Notes: generated by a model from the sequence alone, not told the origin. A stretch of 64,000 nucleotides of DNA from Pseudomonas sp. H1h (GCF_000633255.1 NZ_AYMJ01000017.1:124001-188000); one strand, 5' to 3'; shown: positions 1 through 9,462, counted from the first letter of the stretch. Translations and numbers: made by a program.

Positions 1-1035
1 TTGGCACTGGTAGTGGGTTTGGTGGCGTCGGTGTTGATCTCGCGACAGATCACCGGGCCGCTGGCGCTGACGGTGGAACTGGCGCGACGGATTGCCAAGG
101 GCGATCTGACGGTGCAAGCCAAATCCAGCCGCAAGGATGAGTTGGGCGATCTGCAGAATGCGATGCAGGACATGGCGCAAAGCCTGAATACGCTGGTGCA
201 GGGGATCGGTAACGGCGTGACGCATATTTCGACGTCGGCCGAGAAGCTCTCGGCGATGAGCGAGCAGACCAGCGCCGGTGTGCGCCAGCAGAAAGTCGAG
301 GTGGATCAGGTCGCCACGGCGATGCACGAAATGGCCTCGACGGTGCAGGAGGTGGCGCGCAACACCACCGACGCATCCGCCGCCGCAACACTGGCCGATC
401 AGCAAGCACGTCACGGCAGTGCGGTGGTCAAGCAGGCGACCGTGCAGATCAGCGAACTGTCGGTGGCGATCGAGGATTTGGGCGCGGCGATGAACGTGCT
501 GTCCCAGGACAGTGAGCAGATCGGCAAGGTTATCGACGTGATCAAGGCTGTCGCCGAGCAGACCAATTTGCTGGCGCTGAACGCGGCGATTGAAGCGGCG
601 CGGGCAGGTGAGCAGGGCCGTGGTTTTGCGGTGGTTGCCGATGAAGTGCGCTCGCTGGCGCAGCGCACACAGGATTCGACCAAGGAGATCGAAGCGCTGA
701 TCGTCACCTTGCAACAGGGCACGCACGCGGCCTCGGCGCTGATGACCTCCAGCCGCGAACGCACGCTGGACACCGTGGTGCTGGCGCAGAAGGCCGAACA
801 GGCGATCACCGAGATCAACCATTCGATTGGCACGATCCAGCAGATGAGCCTGCAGATTTCCGCCGCCGCTGAGCAGCAAAGTGCGGTGGCCGATGAGATC
901 AATCGCAGCATCGTCAGTGTGCGCGATGTGGCGGATCAGTCGGCCGTCGCCAGCGAAGAAAGCGCCGCCGCGACCATTGAGCTGGCGTCGCTGGGACAGG
1001 ACCTGCAACGCATGACGGCGCATTTCCGTACCTGA
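1..1035 (+). CDS. Methyl-accepting chemotaxis protein, C-terminal part (5' end outside window)
   Basis: Inner-membrane chemoreceptor that signals to CheA/CheW. The visible 344 residues begin in the last transmembrane helix, followed by a HAMP linker (about residues 11-62) and the cytoplasmic coiled-coil signalling domain. The highly conserved hairpin tip lies at about residues 186-223 ([20 protein letters not shown] and onward). The ligand-binding region and true start lie upstream of the window, so the ligand cannot be named. The C-terminus ends in MTAHFRT without a CheR-docking pentapeptide. The family call is certain and the substrate is unknown. Confidence 0.95.
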   Translation: MALVVGLVASVLISRQITGPLALTVELARRIAKGDLTVQAKSSRKDELGDLQNAMQDMAQSLNTLVQGIGNGVTHISTSAEKLSAMSEQTSAGVRQQKVEVDQVATAMHEMASTVQEVARNTTDASAAATLADQQARHGSAVVKQATVQISELSVAIEDLGAAMNVLSQDSEQIGKVIDVIKAVAEQTNLLALNAAIEAARAGEQGRGFAVVADEVRSLAQRTQDSTKEIEALIVTLQQGTHAASALMTSSRERTLDTVVLAQKAEQAITEINHSIGTIQQMSLQISAAAEQQSAVADEINRSIVSVRDVADQSAVASEESAAATIELASLGQDLQRMTAHFRT

Positions 1036-1170
1036 TGGCACTTCGCAATGAACTTGGCCGCAATTGTCCGGTCAGCCTGTATAAGCGGGGGCCGCCAAGC
1101 GGCGCCACCCGGTCCGTGCAGTCATTTTTTCTGGGCCATGGATGGTTGCAACCCGCTCTCAGGGGGCGTC

Positions 1171-1950
1171 ATGACCAATACACCCATTTTCCCCCAGCCC
1201 AGCGGGGGGTGCCAAGGATGCCGGCAAAAAGGCGAGGCCGATATGGCGTTCTCCTTTGCTTTCCAGCCGATTGTCGATGTGCGTGATCAATCGACCTTCG
1301 CCCACGAGGCGCTGGTCAGGGGCGTGCAGGGCGAAGGTGCGCTGTCGGTTTTGCAGCAGGTCGATGACCAGAACCGCTATCGCTTCGATCAACTGTGCCG
1401 CGTGCGGGCGATCTCCACGGCAGCGCAGTTGGGGCTCACCGGGTTTCTTTCGATCAACTTCCTGCCGAACGCCGTTTATCGTCCGGACATGTGTATTCGC
1501 AGCACGCTGGAGGCGGCGCGCGCGCACGCGTTCCCGCTCGATCGGCTGATCTTCGAGGCGGTCGAGGGCGAGCACGTCGAAAGCAACAAGCACCTGATGA
1601 ACATCCTGCGCGAGTACCGTGAGTTTGGCTTCAAGACCGCCATCGATGATTTTGGCGCCGGCTACTCCGGGCTGAACCTGTTGGCGGACTTTCAGCCGGA
1701 CCTGATCAAACTGGACATGGCGCTGATTCGCGATATCCACCGTGATCGCGTGCGTCAGGCGATTGTCCGTGGCGTGGTGGGCATGTGTGCCGAGTTAGGC
1801 GTCGAGGTGATTGCCGAGGGCATCGAGCACCCGGAGGAGCGGGACTTTCTCGCCGATTGCGGGATTTATCTGATGCAGGGTTTCTGGTTCGCCCAACCGG
1901 CGTTTGAGGCGATGGCGCAGATTCCTGCGCAGGCGTGGCAGCCGATTTGA
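1171..1950 (+). CDS. Stand-alone EAL-domain c-di-GMP phosphodiesterase
   Basis: A single EAL domain of 259 aa with no sensor or GGDEF domain, expected to hydrolyse c-di-GMP to pGpG in the cytoplasm. The start at 1171 is preceded by AGGGGG; an in-frame ATG at 1048 lacks such a site. Motifs visible: HEALVRG (EAL), SINFLP, FEAVEGE, AIDDFGAGYSGL, DLIKLD, AEGIE and QGFWF, so the metal- and substrate-binding residues look largely intact. The N-terminus carries a CQGC (CxxC) pair just before the domain, which could bind metal or be redox-active. It may be co-transcribed with the chemoreceptor upstream (136-nt gap). Confidence 0.88.
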   Translation: MTNTPIFPQPSGGCQGCRQKGEADMAFSFAFQPIVDVRDQSTFAHEALVRGVQGEGALSVLQQVDDQNRYRFDQLCRVRAISTAAQLGLTGFLSINFLPNAVYRPDMCIRSTLEAARAHAFPLDRLIFEAVEGEHVESNKHLMNILREYREFGFKTAIDDFGAGYSGLNLLADFQPDLIKLDMALIRDIHRDRVRQAIVRGVVGMCAELGVEVIAEGIEHPEERDFLADCGIYLMQGFWFAQPAFEAMAQIPAQAWQPI

Positions 1951-2064
1951 AGGGGGCGGGTCGTCGAACCTGAACCCGTGCTGTCGAACGTAAAAGTTTC
2001 ATCTTGCCGCGCGCGGCGAAGGCCTACGATGCTTGCACAAGATCATCCCAAGGGGAGCCGTACC

Positions 2065-2280
2065 ATGCGCACCAATGTCGTCAAAGTGCTGTTGATCGCT
2101 GCAGCTGTCTCGGTATTGAGTGCCTGTTCGGGCTCCGGTGGGTTGACCACCACCAGTTGTTTTTCCTCTGATTGTCAATCGCCGGAGGGGCGCACTAATG
2201 CAACGACGCTCAAGTTTGGTGGCAACAGTATCGGTAGCAGCTTGAACCAATACAGCTCCGGGATGTTGCATGACGACTGA
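2065..2280 (+). CDS. Small lipoprotein, function unknown
   Basis: A 71-aa protein with a lipoprotein signal: charged N-terminus, hydrophobic stretch, then the lipobox LSAC at about residues 18-21, so the mature protein would be a roughly 50-residue acylated peptide. The ATG at 2065 follows AAGGGGAG. The mature part (Ser-, Gly- and Asn-rich with two further Cys residues) resembles nothing I recognise. It stands alone between the EAL gene and a REP pair. The coding call rests on the lipobox, ribosome-binding site and start position. Confidence 0.75.
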   Translation: MRTNVVKVLLIAAAVSVLSACSGSGGLTTTSCFSSDCQSPEGRTNATTLKFGGNSIGSSLNQYSSGMLHDD

Positions 2281-2328
2281 ATGCCGATCAGTCAAGCGAA
2301 CTCAACGCTCAAGCAACGAAGATCAATG

Positions 2329-2417
2329 GTGGGAGCGGGCTTGCTCGCGAAGACGTCGGCCCCGCAAACATTGATCTTGACTGCCACATCGCTTTCGCGA
2401 GCAAGCCCCCTCCCACA
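2329..2417. repeat. Paired REP palindrome (REPIN)
   Basis: Two inverted copies of the REP core: GTGGGAGCGGGCTTGCTCGCGA at the left end and its near reverse complement at the right. About 45 nt separate them. It lies in the intergenic region downstream of the small lipoprotein gene. The right arm has CCCCC instead of CCCG. Confidence 0.9.
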
Positions 2418-2604
2418 GGGGATCTGCGCTTAACTGATCGGCGTTAGCCCATCTCGGACGCCTTTTTTGTGCCTGCCGCGTTACTGGTAGTGCTTGGAGA
2501 ACCCCATCATTTTCTTTCTGAAGGAACGGGTGTCGGCTTCAGGGCGGGCGCTGTCGTCATGACCGCCGCGCCGGACAGCCAGGCCAGTGAAACGCTGAAA
2601 ACGC
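2418..2604. other. Intergenic remainder between REP pair and pheC-like gene
   Basis: No gene with a start codon and ribosome-binding site was found. On the minus strand an open frame runs from the end of the pheC-like gene to a stop near 2482 and encodes a basic, coding-like tail (ending KKMMGFSKHYQ), but only a Met-Met pair near its end could start it. It may be a relic of a lost gene end. Confidence 0.4.
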
Positions 2605-3390
2605 TTACTGCGGCAGCGCCAGCCACTCGCCAATGACCTTCTGATAAGCGCCGGTGACTTTGCTCAGGTGCAGCCACTGATCGACATACAGTTTCCAGCT
2701 GATGTCATCGCGCGGCAGCAGGTAAGCCTTCTCGCCGTATTGCATGTACTGGTGCGGATTCACCGCGCACAAACCGGGTTTGAGTTTCTGCTGGTACAGC
2801 GCTTCGGAGGCGTCGGTAATCATCACGTCAGCCTTGTTGTCGAGCAGTTGCTGGAAGATCGTTACGTTGTCGTGCAGCGCCAGTTGTGCCTTGGGCAGAA
2901 AGGCGTGGACGAAGGCTTCGTTGGTGCCGCCGGCTGGCTCAACGAGGCGCACGTTGGGCTGGTTGATCTGCTCAATGGTCTGGTATTTGGCCTGATCGGC
3001 GCAGCGCACCAAAGGGATCTTGCCATCGCTGTCGAGGGTGTTGCTGAAGTAGGCTTTTTTCTGCCGCTCCAGCGTGACCGAGATGCCGCCCATGCCGATG
3101 TCGCACTTGCCGGCCTGCATGTCTGGCATCAGGGTTTTCCAGGTGGTCTGCACCCATTCGACTTTGACCCCGAGGCTGGCGGCCAGCGAGCTCGCCATGG
3201 CGATGTCGATGCCTTCGAAGTCGCCGTCGGTGCGCTTGAAGGTGTAGGGCTTGTAGTCGCCGGTGGTGCAGACGCGCAGTTGGCCTTGTTGCTGGATGCT
3301 GTCGAGGTGCGAAGGCGTTTCCTCGGCCTGCACGCCCGCGGCCAAGCTCAGCGCGGCGCAAAGGATCATCGTGCTTTTTAGAGTTGTCAT
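2605..3390 (-). CDS. pheC: Periplasmic cyclohexadienyl dehydratase-like protein (PheC family)
   Basis: A 261-aa protein of the solute-binding-protein-3 fold with a Sec signal peptide (cleavage near AGVQA-EE). Several segments closely resemble P. aeruginosa PheC, which converts prephenate/arogenate to phenylpyruvate/phenylalanine in the periplasm: TTGDYKPYTF, GGISVTLERQKKAYFS, GGTNEAF, DNVTIFQQLLDNKADVMITD and EKAYLLPRDD. The Glu of GGTNE corresponds, from memory, to the proposed catalytic acid of PheC. No ABC permease or ATPase genes lie nearby, which favours an enzyme over a transport receptor. A plain amino-acid-binding protein remains possible. Confidence 0.75.
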   Translation of the reverse strand: MTTLKSTMILCAALSLAAGVQAEETPSHLDSIQQQGQLRVCTTGDYKPYTFKRTDGDFEGIDIAMASSLAASLGVKVEWVQTTWKTLMPDMQAGKCDIGMGGISVTLERQKKAYFSNTLDSDGKIPLVRCADQAKYQTIEQINQPNVRLVEPAGGTNEAFVHAFLPKAQLALHDNVTIFQQLLDNKADVMITDASEALYQQKLKPGLCAVNPHQYMQYGEKAYLLPRDDISWKLYVDQWLHLSKVTGAYQKVIGEWLALPQ

Positions 3391-3448
3391 CGAAATCGGG
3401 CTTCTGCAGAGGACGGTGAGCCAGTGTAGTGAAAGGCCTTCGCGGGTG

Positions 3449-4318
3449 TCATCCCGCGTCCGGGCTCAACGTGCCGAGCCACGCCACCAAGGCGACGATC
3501 AGCAGGGCCATGCCCAGTTCCAGCAGCACGCTGCGTCTTAGCGCATTCGCCGCGACGACGTGCTGCCCATCGCGTACTGACCGCTCCAGCGCAGGCCCAA
3601 GGTGAAAGCGGTTCAGCGCGGCCAGCACTAGCATCCCGGCAAACAGCAGAACCTTGATCGCCAGCAATATTCCGTAGGTGCCGGGCAGCACGTCATCCAA
3701 CCTGGGGCCGACGATGAACAGGTAATTCACCACGCCGGTTATCGACAGCGTCAGCACTATCGCCGCGCCGACCCATTCGAAGCGTTTCACTGCATCAGCC
3801 AACAGGCGAATCCGCGTTTCATCCACACGGCCACGGGCCAACAACACCAGCGCCAGCATGCCCCCCAACCATGCACCCGCCGCCAGCAAGTGGAAGATGT
3901 CGCTGAGGAAATGCCAGACCCGCAGCAGACCTTCATCCATCGCCCCATGCCCGCTCCAGGCGAGGGAGGCGAGGGCGATCGCGCCGGCACTCGACGCGAC
4001 CCACCTCCTTGGCCGGATCAGCACCACGATCAGCGCCATCAGACGCACCGTCCACGCCATACCGACATCCGTTTCAAGCAGCATCATCTGCAGGTGCGGC
4101 CACAGCGCGGCGAGTTCGGTTTCGCCGCTCATGGCGCTAGTCATCAGCAGCAATCCGCCCACTGACAGCAGCCCTCCGAGCAACGACAACCCACGTAACA
4201 TCCGGCCAAACCGCTGGACGGCATTACTGCTGTACAGCGCAAACGAAGCGACTCCGAACAACAGCAGCAAATCCACATACAACGCCAGACGCAGGATGAT
4301 GTTGCTCAGCTCGATCAT
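3449..4318 (-). CDS. copD: Copper resistance inner-membrane protein CopD
   Basis: A 289-aa protein with about eight predicted transmembrane helices (for example LLLLFGVASFALY near the N-terminus and MALLIVALVAWLGTL near the C-terminus). It is of the CopD/PcoD family that works with periplasmic CopC in copper uptake or handling. It is the last gene of the copABCD order and starts 3 nt after the copC stop, so it is almost certainly translated from the same transcript. His and Met residues within the helices (for example the HGAMDEGLLRVWHFLSD loop) are typical of the family. Confidence 0.93.
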   Translation of the reverse strand: MIELSNIILRLALYVDLLLLFGVASFALYSSNAVQRFGRMLRGLSLLGGLLSVGGLLLMTSAMSGETELAALWPHLQMMLLETDVGMAWTVRLMALIVVLIRPRRWVASSAGAIALASLAWSGHGAMDEGLLRVWHFLSDIFHLLAAGAWLGGMLALVLLARGRVDETRIRLLADAVKRFEWVGAAIVLTLSITGVVNYLFIVGPRLDDVLPGTYGILLAIKVLLFAGMLVLAALNRFHLGPALERSVRDGQHVVAANALRRSVLLELGMALLIVALVAWLGTLSPDAG

Positions 4319-4321
4319 CGC

Positions 4322-4696
4322 TCACTGCACTTTGAACGTGACGTTGCCGGTGATCGGGTGTGTGTCGGACGACACCGCGCGCCACTCGACCTTGTAGGTG
4401 CCGGCGGGCAGTGGGTCAAGCGGGGTGACGAGCATGGTTTTCGGGTCGCTGCCGGCGCTGATCCTGGCCTTCATCGGCATCGGCGAATGGGCCATGCCGG
4501 GCATCTCGGTCATCACCAGTTTGGCGCCGGAAAACCGGGCCAGCAGGTTCTCGGAAAAGTGCAGTTCGATCTTGCCGGGCGCCGCGCCGTCGGTGCCTTC
4601 GGCCGGGGTCGAAGACAGTAGTTTCGGGTGGGCCTGGGCGAGGGTGCTCAAGAGCAATCCGCTGGCGAGTACAAGGGTGATAGTCAACGTGCGCAT
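4322..4696 (-). CDS. copC: Periplasmic copper-binding protein CopC
   Basis: A 124-aa protein with a signal peptide cleaved before HPKLLSSTPAEG, so the mature N-terminus starts with the copper-binding His. The Met-rich loop MTEMPGMAHSPMPM (about residues 63-76) and the C-terminal SSDTHPITGNVTF strand are CopC hallmarks. It carries Cu between CopA and the CopD membrane protein. It sits between copB (31-nt gap) and copD (3-nt gap) in the operon. Confidence 0.95.
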   Translation of the reverse strand: MRTLTITLVLASGLLLSTLAQAHPKLLSSTPAEGTDGAAPGKIELHFSENLLARFSGAKLVMTEMPGMAHSPMPMKARISAGSDPKTMLVTPLDPLPAGTYKVEWRAVSSDTHPITGNVTFKVQ

Positions 4697-4727
4697 GCAA
4701 GACCTCTGGGTTATTGGCTAATGGAAT

Positions 4728-5609
4728 TCAGAACCACATCCGCACACCGAGCACGAGGCGCGCTTCGCTGCGATCCTCGCCTTCTTCGCGGGCGTAATCG
4801 GCGGTGTTGCCGTAGGTGCGGTTCCACGTCACGCCGATGTACGGCGCAAATTCGCGGCGGATTTCATAACGCAGGCGCAGGCCGGCTTCGGTGTTCGACA
4901 GACCGGAGCCGAGACCCCTTTGCGGGTCGCTTTTGCCGTAGACGTTGAGTTCGGCGGTGGGCTGCAGGATCAACCGGTTGGTCAACAGAATGTCGTAGTC
5001 GCCCTCCAGCCGCAGCGCGCTTTGCCCGCCCTCGCCGATAAACGCGGTGGCCTCGGCCTCGAAGTTGTACAGCGCCATGCCCTGCAAACCGAACGCGGCC
5101 CAGGTTTGCGGCGCGCCGGGTTTGAAGTCCTGGCGCACGCCGCTGACCACGTCCCACCACGGCGAAATGGCGTGGCCCCACAAGGCCTGGATCTCGGCCT
5201 CTTCAGTCTTGCCGTTGCTGCGTTCGCCTTCGGAGCGCAGCCACAGGCGATCGATGTCGCCGCCAATCCAGCCGGACAGATCCCAGGCGAGCGCGCTGCC
5301 GTCAGCGGCGTCCTGCCATTCGAGTTTGTCGGCGAGGAAGTAGCCGTTGATTGCGCTGTCGTGTACCTGATGGCCGCCGGGGCTGGTGAACACCGCGGCG
5401 CGGTCGGCGTCGGTCAGCACCGGGATCGGTGTGCGGCTTTCGGTGGGCGCGGCGGGCTGCATCATGCCGTCGTCCATGCTTTGCATCGAGTGATCCATGC
5501 CGGACATCTGGCTGTGATCCATGCCCGGCATGTCGTTGGCCGCCATGGCGCCAGTGCCGATGAGCAACACGCAGAGCGCTGCGATTGGAGTCATGATCGG
5601 CCCCTTCAT
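4728..5609 (-). CDS. copB: Outer-membrane copper resistance protein CopB
   Basis: A 293-aa protein with a signal peptide, a short Met/His/Asp repeat region after it ([20 protein letters not shown]) that can bind Cu, and a C-terminal beta-barrel region ending in Phe (GVRMWF), as expected for the outer-membrane CopB/PcoB family. The ATG at 5609 overlaps the copA stop as ATGA, indicating translational coupling. An internal Met at 5594 is the alternative start. The function is copper sequestration or export at the outer membrane. The Met-rich segment is short compared with some CopB proteins. Confidence 0.92.
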   Translation of the reverse strand: MKGPIMTPIAALCVLLIGTGAMAANDMPGMDHSQMSGMDHSMQSMDDGMMQPAAPTESRTPIPVLTDADRAAVFTSPGGHQVHDSAINGYFLADKLEWQDAADGSALAWDLSGWIGGDIDRLWLRSEGERSNGKTEEAEIQALWGHAISPWWDVVSGVRQDFKPGAPQTWAAFGLQGMALYNFEAEATAFIGEGGQSALRLEGDYDILLTNRLILQPTAELNVYGKSDPQRGLGSGLSNTEAGLRLRYEIRREFAPYIGVTWNRTYGNTADYAREEGEDRSEARLVLGVRMWF

Positions 5610-7312
5610 TCTTCCACCCGCACTTCGCGGAACATGCCCGTTTCCATGTGATACAGCAGATGGCAGTGATAGGCCCAGCGGCCCAGCGCATCGGCCGTCA
5701 CCCGGTAACTGCGGCGGGTGCCGGGGGGCATGTCGATGGTGTGTTTGCGCACCTGGAAGTCGCCGTTTTGGTCTTCCAGATCGCTCCACATGCCGTGCAG
5801 GTGGATGGGGTGAGTCATCATCGTGTCGTTGACCAGCACCAGGCGAATGCGCTCGCCGTACGTGAGGCGCAGCGGCTCGGCGTCGGAGAACTTGATGCCG
5901 TTGAACGACCAGGCGAACTTCTCCATGTGCCCGGTCAGGTGCAACTCGACCGTGCGGCCGGGGTCGCGGCCATCCGGGTCTTCGAAGGTGCTGCGCAGGT
6001 CGGCGTAGGTCAGCACGCGGCGACCGTTGTTGCGCAGCCCCAGGCCTGGGTCATCGAGTTTGGGCGCGGTGCTCATGGCTTGCATGTCCACCAGCGAATT
6101 GTCTTTCTCGCTGGCGGGGTGCGATTGCATCGGGCCCATCGCCGAGTGATCCATGCCCGCCATGTCGCGCATGCCCATCGAGCCGTGATCCATACCGCCC
6201 ATGCCCATGTCGTCCATGGTCACCAACGGACGTGGGTCCAGCGCAGGCACCGGGGCTGACATACCGGCGCGCGTGGCCAGGGTGGCGCGGGCGTAACCCG
6301 TGCGGTCCATGGCCTGGGCGAACAGGGTGTGGGCCTCGGCGGCGGGTTCGACGATCACGTCGTAGGTTTCCGCCACCGCGATGCGCAGTTCATCGACGCT
6401 GACCGGTTTGACGTGCAAGCCGTCCGCCGCCACCACGGTCATTTTCAGCCCGGGAATGCGCACATCGAAATAGGTCATGGCCGAGCCATTGATCAGGCGC
6501 AGGCGCAGTTTTTCGCCGGGGCGAAACAGTCCGGTCCAGTTGGCGTCGGGAGCGTGGCCGTTGATCAGGAAGGTGTAGGTGGCGCCACTGACGTCGGCGA
6601 TGTCAGTGGGGTTCATCTTCATTTGCGCCCACATGGTGCGGTCGGCGACGGTGGCGCCCCAGCCTTTTTCGCTGACGTCGTCGATGAAATCGCCGACGGT
6701 GCGCTTGTGGTAGTTGTAGTAGTCGGACTGCTTTTTCAGCGTCTTCATCAGGCTGACCGGGTCTTCGTCGGTCCAGTCGCTGAGCATCACCACGTAGTCG
6801 CGGTCGTACAGGAACGGCTCCGGCTCCTTGGCGTCGATCACCAGCGGCCCGTAGACCCCGGCCTGTTCCTGCAACCCGGAATGGCTGTGATACCAGTAGG
6901 TGCCGTGCTGCCGCACCTTGAATTGGTAGACGTACACGCCGCCCGGTTCGATGCCATGGAAACTCAGCCCCGGCACGCCGTCCATGTTGGCCGGCAGCAG
7001 GATGCCGTGCCAGTGAATCGAGGTGCTGTCCTTGAGCCGGTTGCGCACCCGCAGCGTCACCGTGTCGCCCTCGCGCCAGCGCAGCAGCGGTCCGGGCAGG
7101 CTGCCATTGATGGTCAGCGCGGTGCGTGGGCTGCCGGTGAAGTTGACCGGGGTTTCGCCGATGAACAGCTCGAACTCACTGCCGCTCAGTTCATTGATCG
7201 GCCCCGGCCCGCTCAGCGCCCAGACCGGCGCGCGCCACAGGCCGAGGCCGCCGAGCAGGCCGCTGGCGGCAAGACCTTTGACGAAGGTGCGTCTTGAAGT
7301 GTTGGAAGGCAT
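5606..7312 (-). CDS. copA: Periplasmic multicopper oxidase CopA
   Basis: A 568-aa multicopper oxidase exported by Tat ([13 protein letters not shown]). Type 1/2/3 copper motifs are visible: [25 protein letters not shown] and the C-terminal [14 protein letters not shown] Met/His-rich insertion ([20 protein letters not shown], about residues 370-390) matches the copper-storing repeats of CopA/PcoA. It oxidises Cu(I) and sequesters copper. The start was set at ATG 7312 because it begins [13 protein letters not shown] as in known CopA; a GTG at 7336 would add 8 residues. It is the first gene of copABCD. No copRS pair is in the window, so regulation must come from elsewhere. Confidence 0.96.
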   Translation of the reverse strand: MPSNTSRRTFVKGLAASGLLGGLGLWRAPVWALSGPGPINELSGSEFELFIGETPVNFTGSPRTALTINGSLPGPLLRWREGDTVTLRVRNRLKDSTSIHWHGILLPANMDGVPGLSFHGIEPGGVYVYQFKVRQHGTYWYHSHSGLQEQAGVYGPLVIDAKEPEPFLYDRDYVVMLSDWTDEDPVSLMKTLKKQSDYYNYHKRTVGDFIDDVSEKGWGATVADRTMWAQMKMNPTDIADVSGATYTFLINGHAPDANWTGLFRPGEKLRLRLINGSAMTYFDVRIPGLKMTVVAADGLHVKPVSVDELRIAVAETYDVIVEPAAEAHTLFAQAMDRTGYARATLATRAGMSAPVPALDPRPLVTMDDMGMGGMDHGSMGMRDMAGMDHSAMGPMQSHPASEKDNSLVDMQAMSTAPKLDDPGLGLRNNGRRVLTYADLRSTFEDPDGRDPGRTVELHLTGHMEKFAWSFNGIKFSDAEPLRLTYGERIRLVLVNDTMMTHPIHLHGMWSDLEDQNGDFQVRKHTIDMPPGTRRSYRVTADALGRWAYHCHLLYHMETGMFREVRVEE

Positions 7313-7365
7313 GCGCTGGAAGTCCCCGTTTGACACATGACGGGGAGGCTAACCAGCGCTGGCTT

Positions 7366-8637
7366 TCAGTTGGCTGAGAGGGGGATTACAGTTTTGACAG
7401 GTTCAGCCGTCTGCTCACTCAAGCGTTTGGACTCCAGCGCTCGTGGTGATGCGTGAATGGGTTTTAAAACAGCTGAGCGCAAATGCTCCCAGCCCAGAAC
7501 GTGCTCTGCGCGCTGTTGCCAGGTGAGCGTACGTGCAAGCCCGGGGCGCCATGGTTTTTGGGTCACCTTGCTGCTGCGTGTGGCGATGCAGAAACCTGTG
7601 TAGCGAGGCAGGTCGTACAGGTTCAAGCGCAACAAATCTCTGCTGCACAACAGCAAAATGTCGCCGAAGGCGAACAACGGAAATGCCGTGACTTCGATCT
7701 TTTTCTTGTCAATGAGTGTGGTGCGCCACTGTCTGTTATCCACATCGCTCAGGCTGATGTTTTCATCCAGAATGAAACGCGCCGGCATTTGACGGATAGC
7801 CAGGTTTCCGGCGGCTGCGTAGGTGATGCTTGGCATAGCTCCAGGTGATAGAAGAAGAAACGCGCTGAACAGCACCAGTGCTGTTGCGATGCCATAAGCG
7901 ATACGCGCAAAGACATGACCTTTGCTGATGTAAAAAATGAAAACCGGTACGAGGCTGAAAATCAGTGTACCGAGGGAAAACAACCCGACAACCGCTACAG
8001 CCTTCGCGTTATCTTCGCCAACGTAGGTCGAGATAATCAGCAATGTGGGTAGCGATGCGCACAAAACGGCAAGGCCGATGATGCTACCGATTAGGAGTCG
8101 GAACCCGTTTTTCTTCCAGCCTCCCATTCGTAGGGTGTTTTTGTTGAAAATCTTTCGAAAGGGTTTGAATAGGAAAAGTGCAAGGTAGGCAAGCAGGGTC
8201 AACAAAAAAACAAACAGCATCGAAAATCCGGCACTGAATTTGTTCGGGAACGTGAAAAGCAGAAAAGTGAACGTACAAAAGCCAAAACACAAAGGAAGCA
8301 GTAACCAGGCAGCGATCCGGCTGTGCCTTTTTGGCACCTTTTCGAACATCGATACGGTAATGCCGTAGAACCATGCGCTGGCGGAGAGTACGCCGAGGTA
8401 GCCCACCATGATCAGCACGATCAGTAAAAGCCAGATAGCAAGTGCTGACTTGGCATCGCTACCTGCCAGGAAAAGGTCGGTACGACCAATTGCCCGCGTA
8501 TAGACGTATAGCCCAAGGATTGCCAACCCTGCGCCCAGGAAGCCCAGTGTGACGGTGATCTGGCTCCAGTAATTAAGAACACGTTTGAAATTGCGCTTGA
8601 AGAACTGCGTAAACGTAGGTGCGGTCGAAGCGTCCAT
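7366..8637 (-). CDS. Polytopic membrane protein of unknown function
   Basis: A 423-aa protein with about seven predicted hydrophobic helices over the first two thirds (for example TVTLGFLGAGLAILGLYVY, IWLLLIVLIMVGYLGVL and LLFVFLLTLLAYLALFLF). A soluble C-terminal domain of about 130 residues follows, with no motif I recognise. I chose the ATG at 8637; a GTG at 8736 would add 33 residues but places coding sequence across a strong inverted repeat at 8684-8716. GC content is lower than in the flanking cop genes. It is not part of the cop operon in any obvious way, although it lies on the same strand 53 nt upstream of the copA start. Confidence 0.75.
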   Translation of the reverse strand: MDASTAPTFTQFFKRNFKRVLNYWSQITVTLGFLGAGLAILGLYVYTRAIGRTDLFLAGSDAKSALAIWLLLIVLIMVGYLGVLSASAWFYGITVSMFEKVPKRHSRIAAWLLLPLCFGFCTFTFLLFTFPNKFSAGFSMLFVFLLTLLAYLALFLFKPFRKIFNKNTLRMGGWKKNGFRLLIGSIIGLAVLCASLPTLLIISTYVGEDNAKAVAVVGLFSLGTLIFSLVPVFIFYISKGHVFARIAYGIATALVLFSAFLLLSPGAMPSITYAAAGNLAIRQMPARFILDENISLSDVDNRQWRTTLIDKKKIEVTAFPLFAFGDILLLCSRDLLRLNLYDLPRYTGFCIATRSSKVTQKPWRPGLARTLTWQQRAEHVLGWEHLRSAVLKPIHASPRALESKRLSEQTAEPVKTVIPLSAN

Positions 8638-8683
8638 GCGGTCAGGTTTTCCATCGGGTTCGGTTAGTGGTCCTGTAACGACA

Positions 8684-8716
8684 AACGGCCAGAATTCTTT
8701 AGGGAATCTGGCCGTT
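8684..8716 (-). terminator. Inverted repeat, possible terminator
   Basis: AACGGCCAG arms with an almost perfect continuation (ATTC/GAAT, one bulged A) enclose a short loop. It sits just downstream of the 8763-9233 gene on the minus strand. No long T-run follows, so it may be a processing or attenuator hairpin instead of a classical terminator. Confidence 0.4.
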
Positions 8717-8762
8717 GAGTGTGGCGGATCGAGCACTCGGTCTTGATGGTGACAGGGAATAC

Positions 8763-9233
8763 CTAAAGCCCCAGACCTTCCTGCACCACCTGCAACAGGT
8801 TGTTCTCGGTCAGCGCAATCGCATCCAGCTCCTGACCGGTTTCAACCGTCTGCAACCACCAATGACTTTCGTGGTGTTCATCGACGGTGCGCAGCAGATA
8901 GGTGTTGCGTTCGGGCAGGGTGATCTGCACGCGCCCGGCGCCGTCCTCGGTAAAACGCGCGATGGGATCAAATGTCAGGGTTTGATCGTTGGCTTCTATC
9001 ACCAGTTGGTCGATCGCGTAATCGTGGCTTTCGCCATCGGGCGAGCTTTCGCAAACGTGGGTCGGATTGCGGCGGATTTTCAGGCCGACTTCGGTGACTG
9101 GCTGCAGCCAGGCCTCGATGCGGTGGTACAGGTCATAGACCTGCGCCGGCCAGCAATCGATCTCCAGCGCGGCATCCGCATGGGCGTGCCGGGTTTGCTT
9201 GAGTTTGGCGGCCAGTTCGTCTGCTTTACTCAT
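8763..9233 (-). CDS. Conserved-looking hypothetical protein
   Basis: A 156-aa soluble, acidic protein starting at ATG 9233 after AAGGGATC. No signal peptide or membrane segment is seen. The middle reads as alternating beta strands (VGLKIRRNP, YAIDQLVIEAND, GRVQITLPERNTYLLRT), suggesting a small beta-rich domain. I do not recognise the family. Codon usage fits the high-GC host, unlike the AT-rich gene immediately upstream. Confidence 0.75.
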   Translation of the reverse strand: MSKADELAAKLKQTRHAHADAALEIDCWPAQVYDLYHRIEAWLQPVTEVGLKIRRNPTHVCESSPDGESHDYAIDQLVIEANDQTLTFDPIARFTEDGAGRVQITLPERNTYLLRTVDEHHESHWWLQTVETGQELDAIALTENNLLQVVQEGLGL

Positions 9234-9413
9234 TTCGGATCCCTTGGTTTGATGTCTGCCTGTTAATCGTAGACCTTTCAACGGCGTACGGCGTTGCCTT
9301 GCGTCATGAAGGTAACGACAAAACCACAAGAGGACACTCTGGGCGTCCCCCGTGAGTTCTGGACTGCGTTCAGGTGGATGACCTTCTCAGGAAAGGGCTG
9401 CTTTGGGGAAATA

Positions 9414-9450
9414 GAAAAACCGAAACATTAGTCTCGGTCTTTCTTTTTTT
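9414..9450 (-). terminator. Rho-independent terminator (bidirectional)
   Basis: The stem ACCGAGAC/GTTTCGGT has a TAAT loop and is followed by TTTTTC on the minus strand; an A/T-rich tract on the other side lets it work both ways. It lies just after the stop of the 9463-11034 gene. Confidence 0.75.
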
Positions 9451-9462
9451 GCCTGGAATTTA

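Noticed and set aside
2482..2604. Minus-strand coding-like tail after the pheC-like gene
   Set aside because: No usable start codon before its last few residues; kept only as a possible relic in the intergenic entry.
9306..9431. Plus-strand 41-codon frame (MKVTTKPQEDTLG...)
   Set aside because: No ribosome-binding site, and it runs into the terminator of the neighbouring gene.
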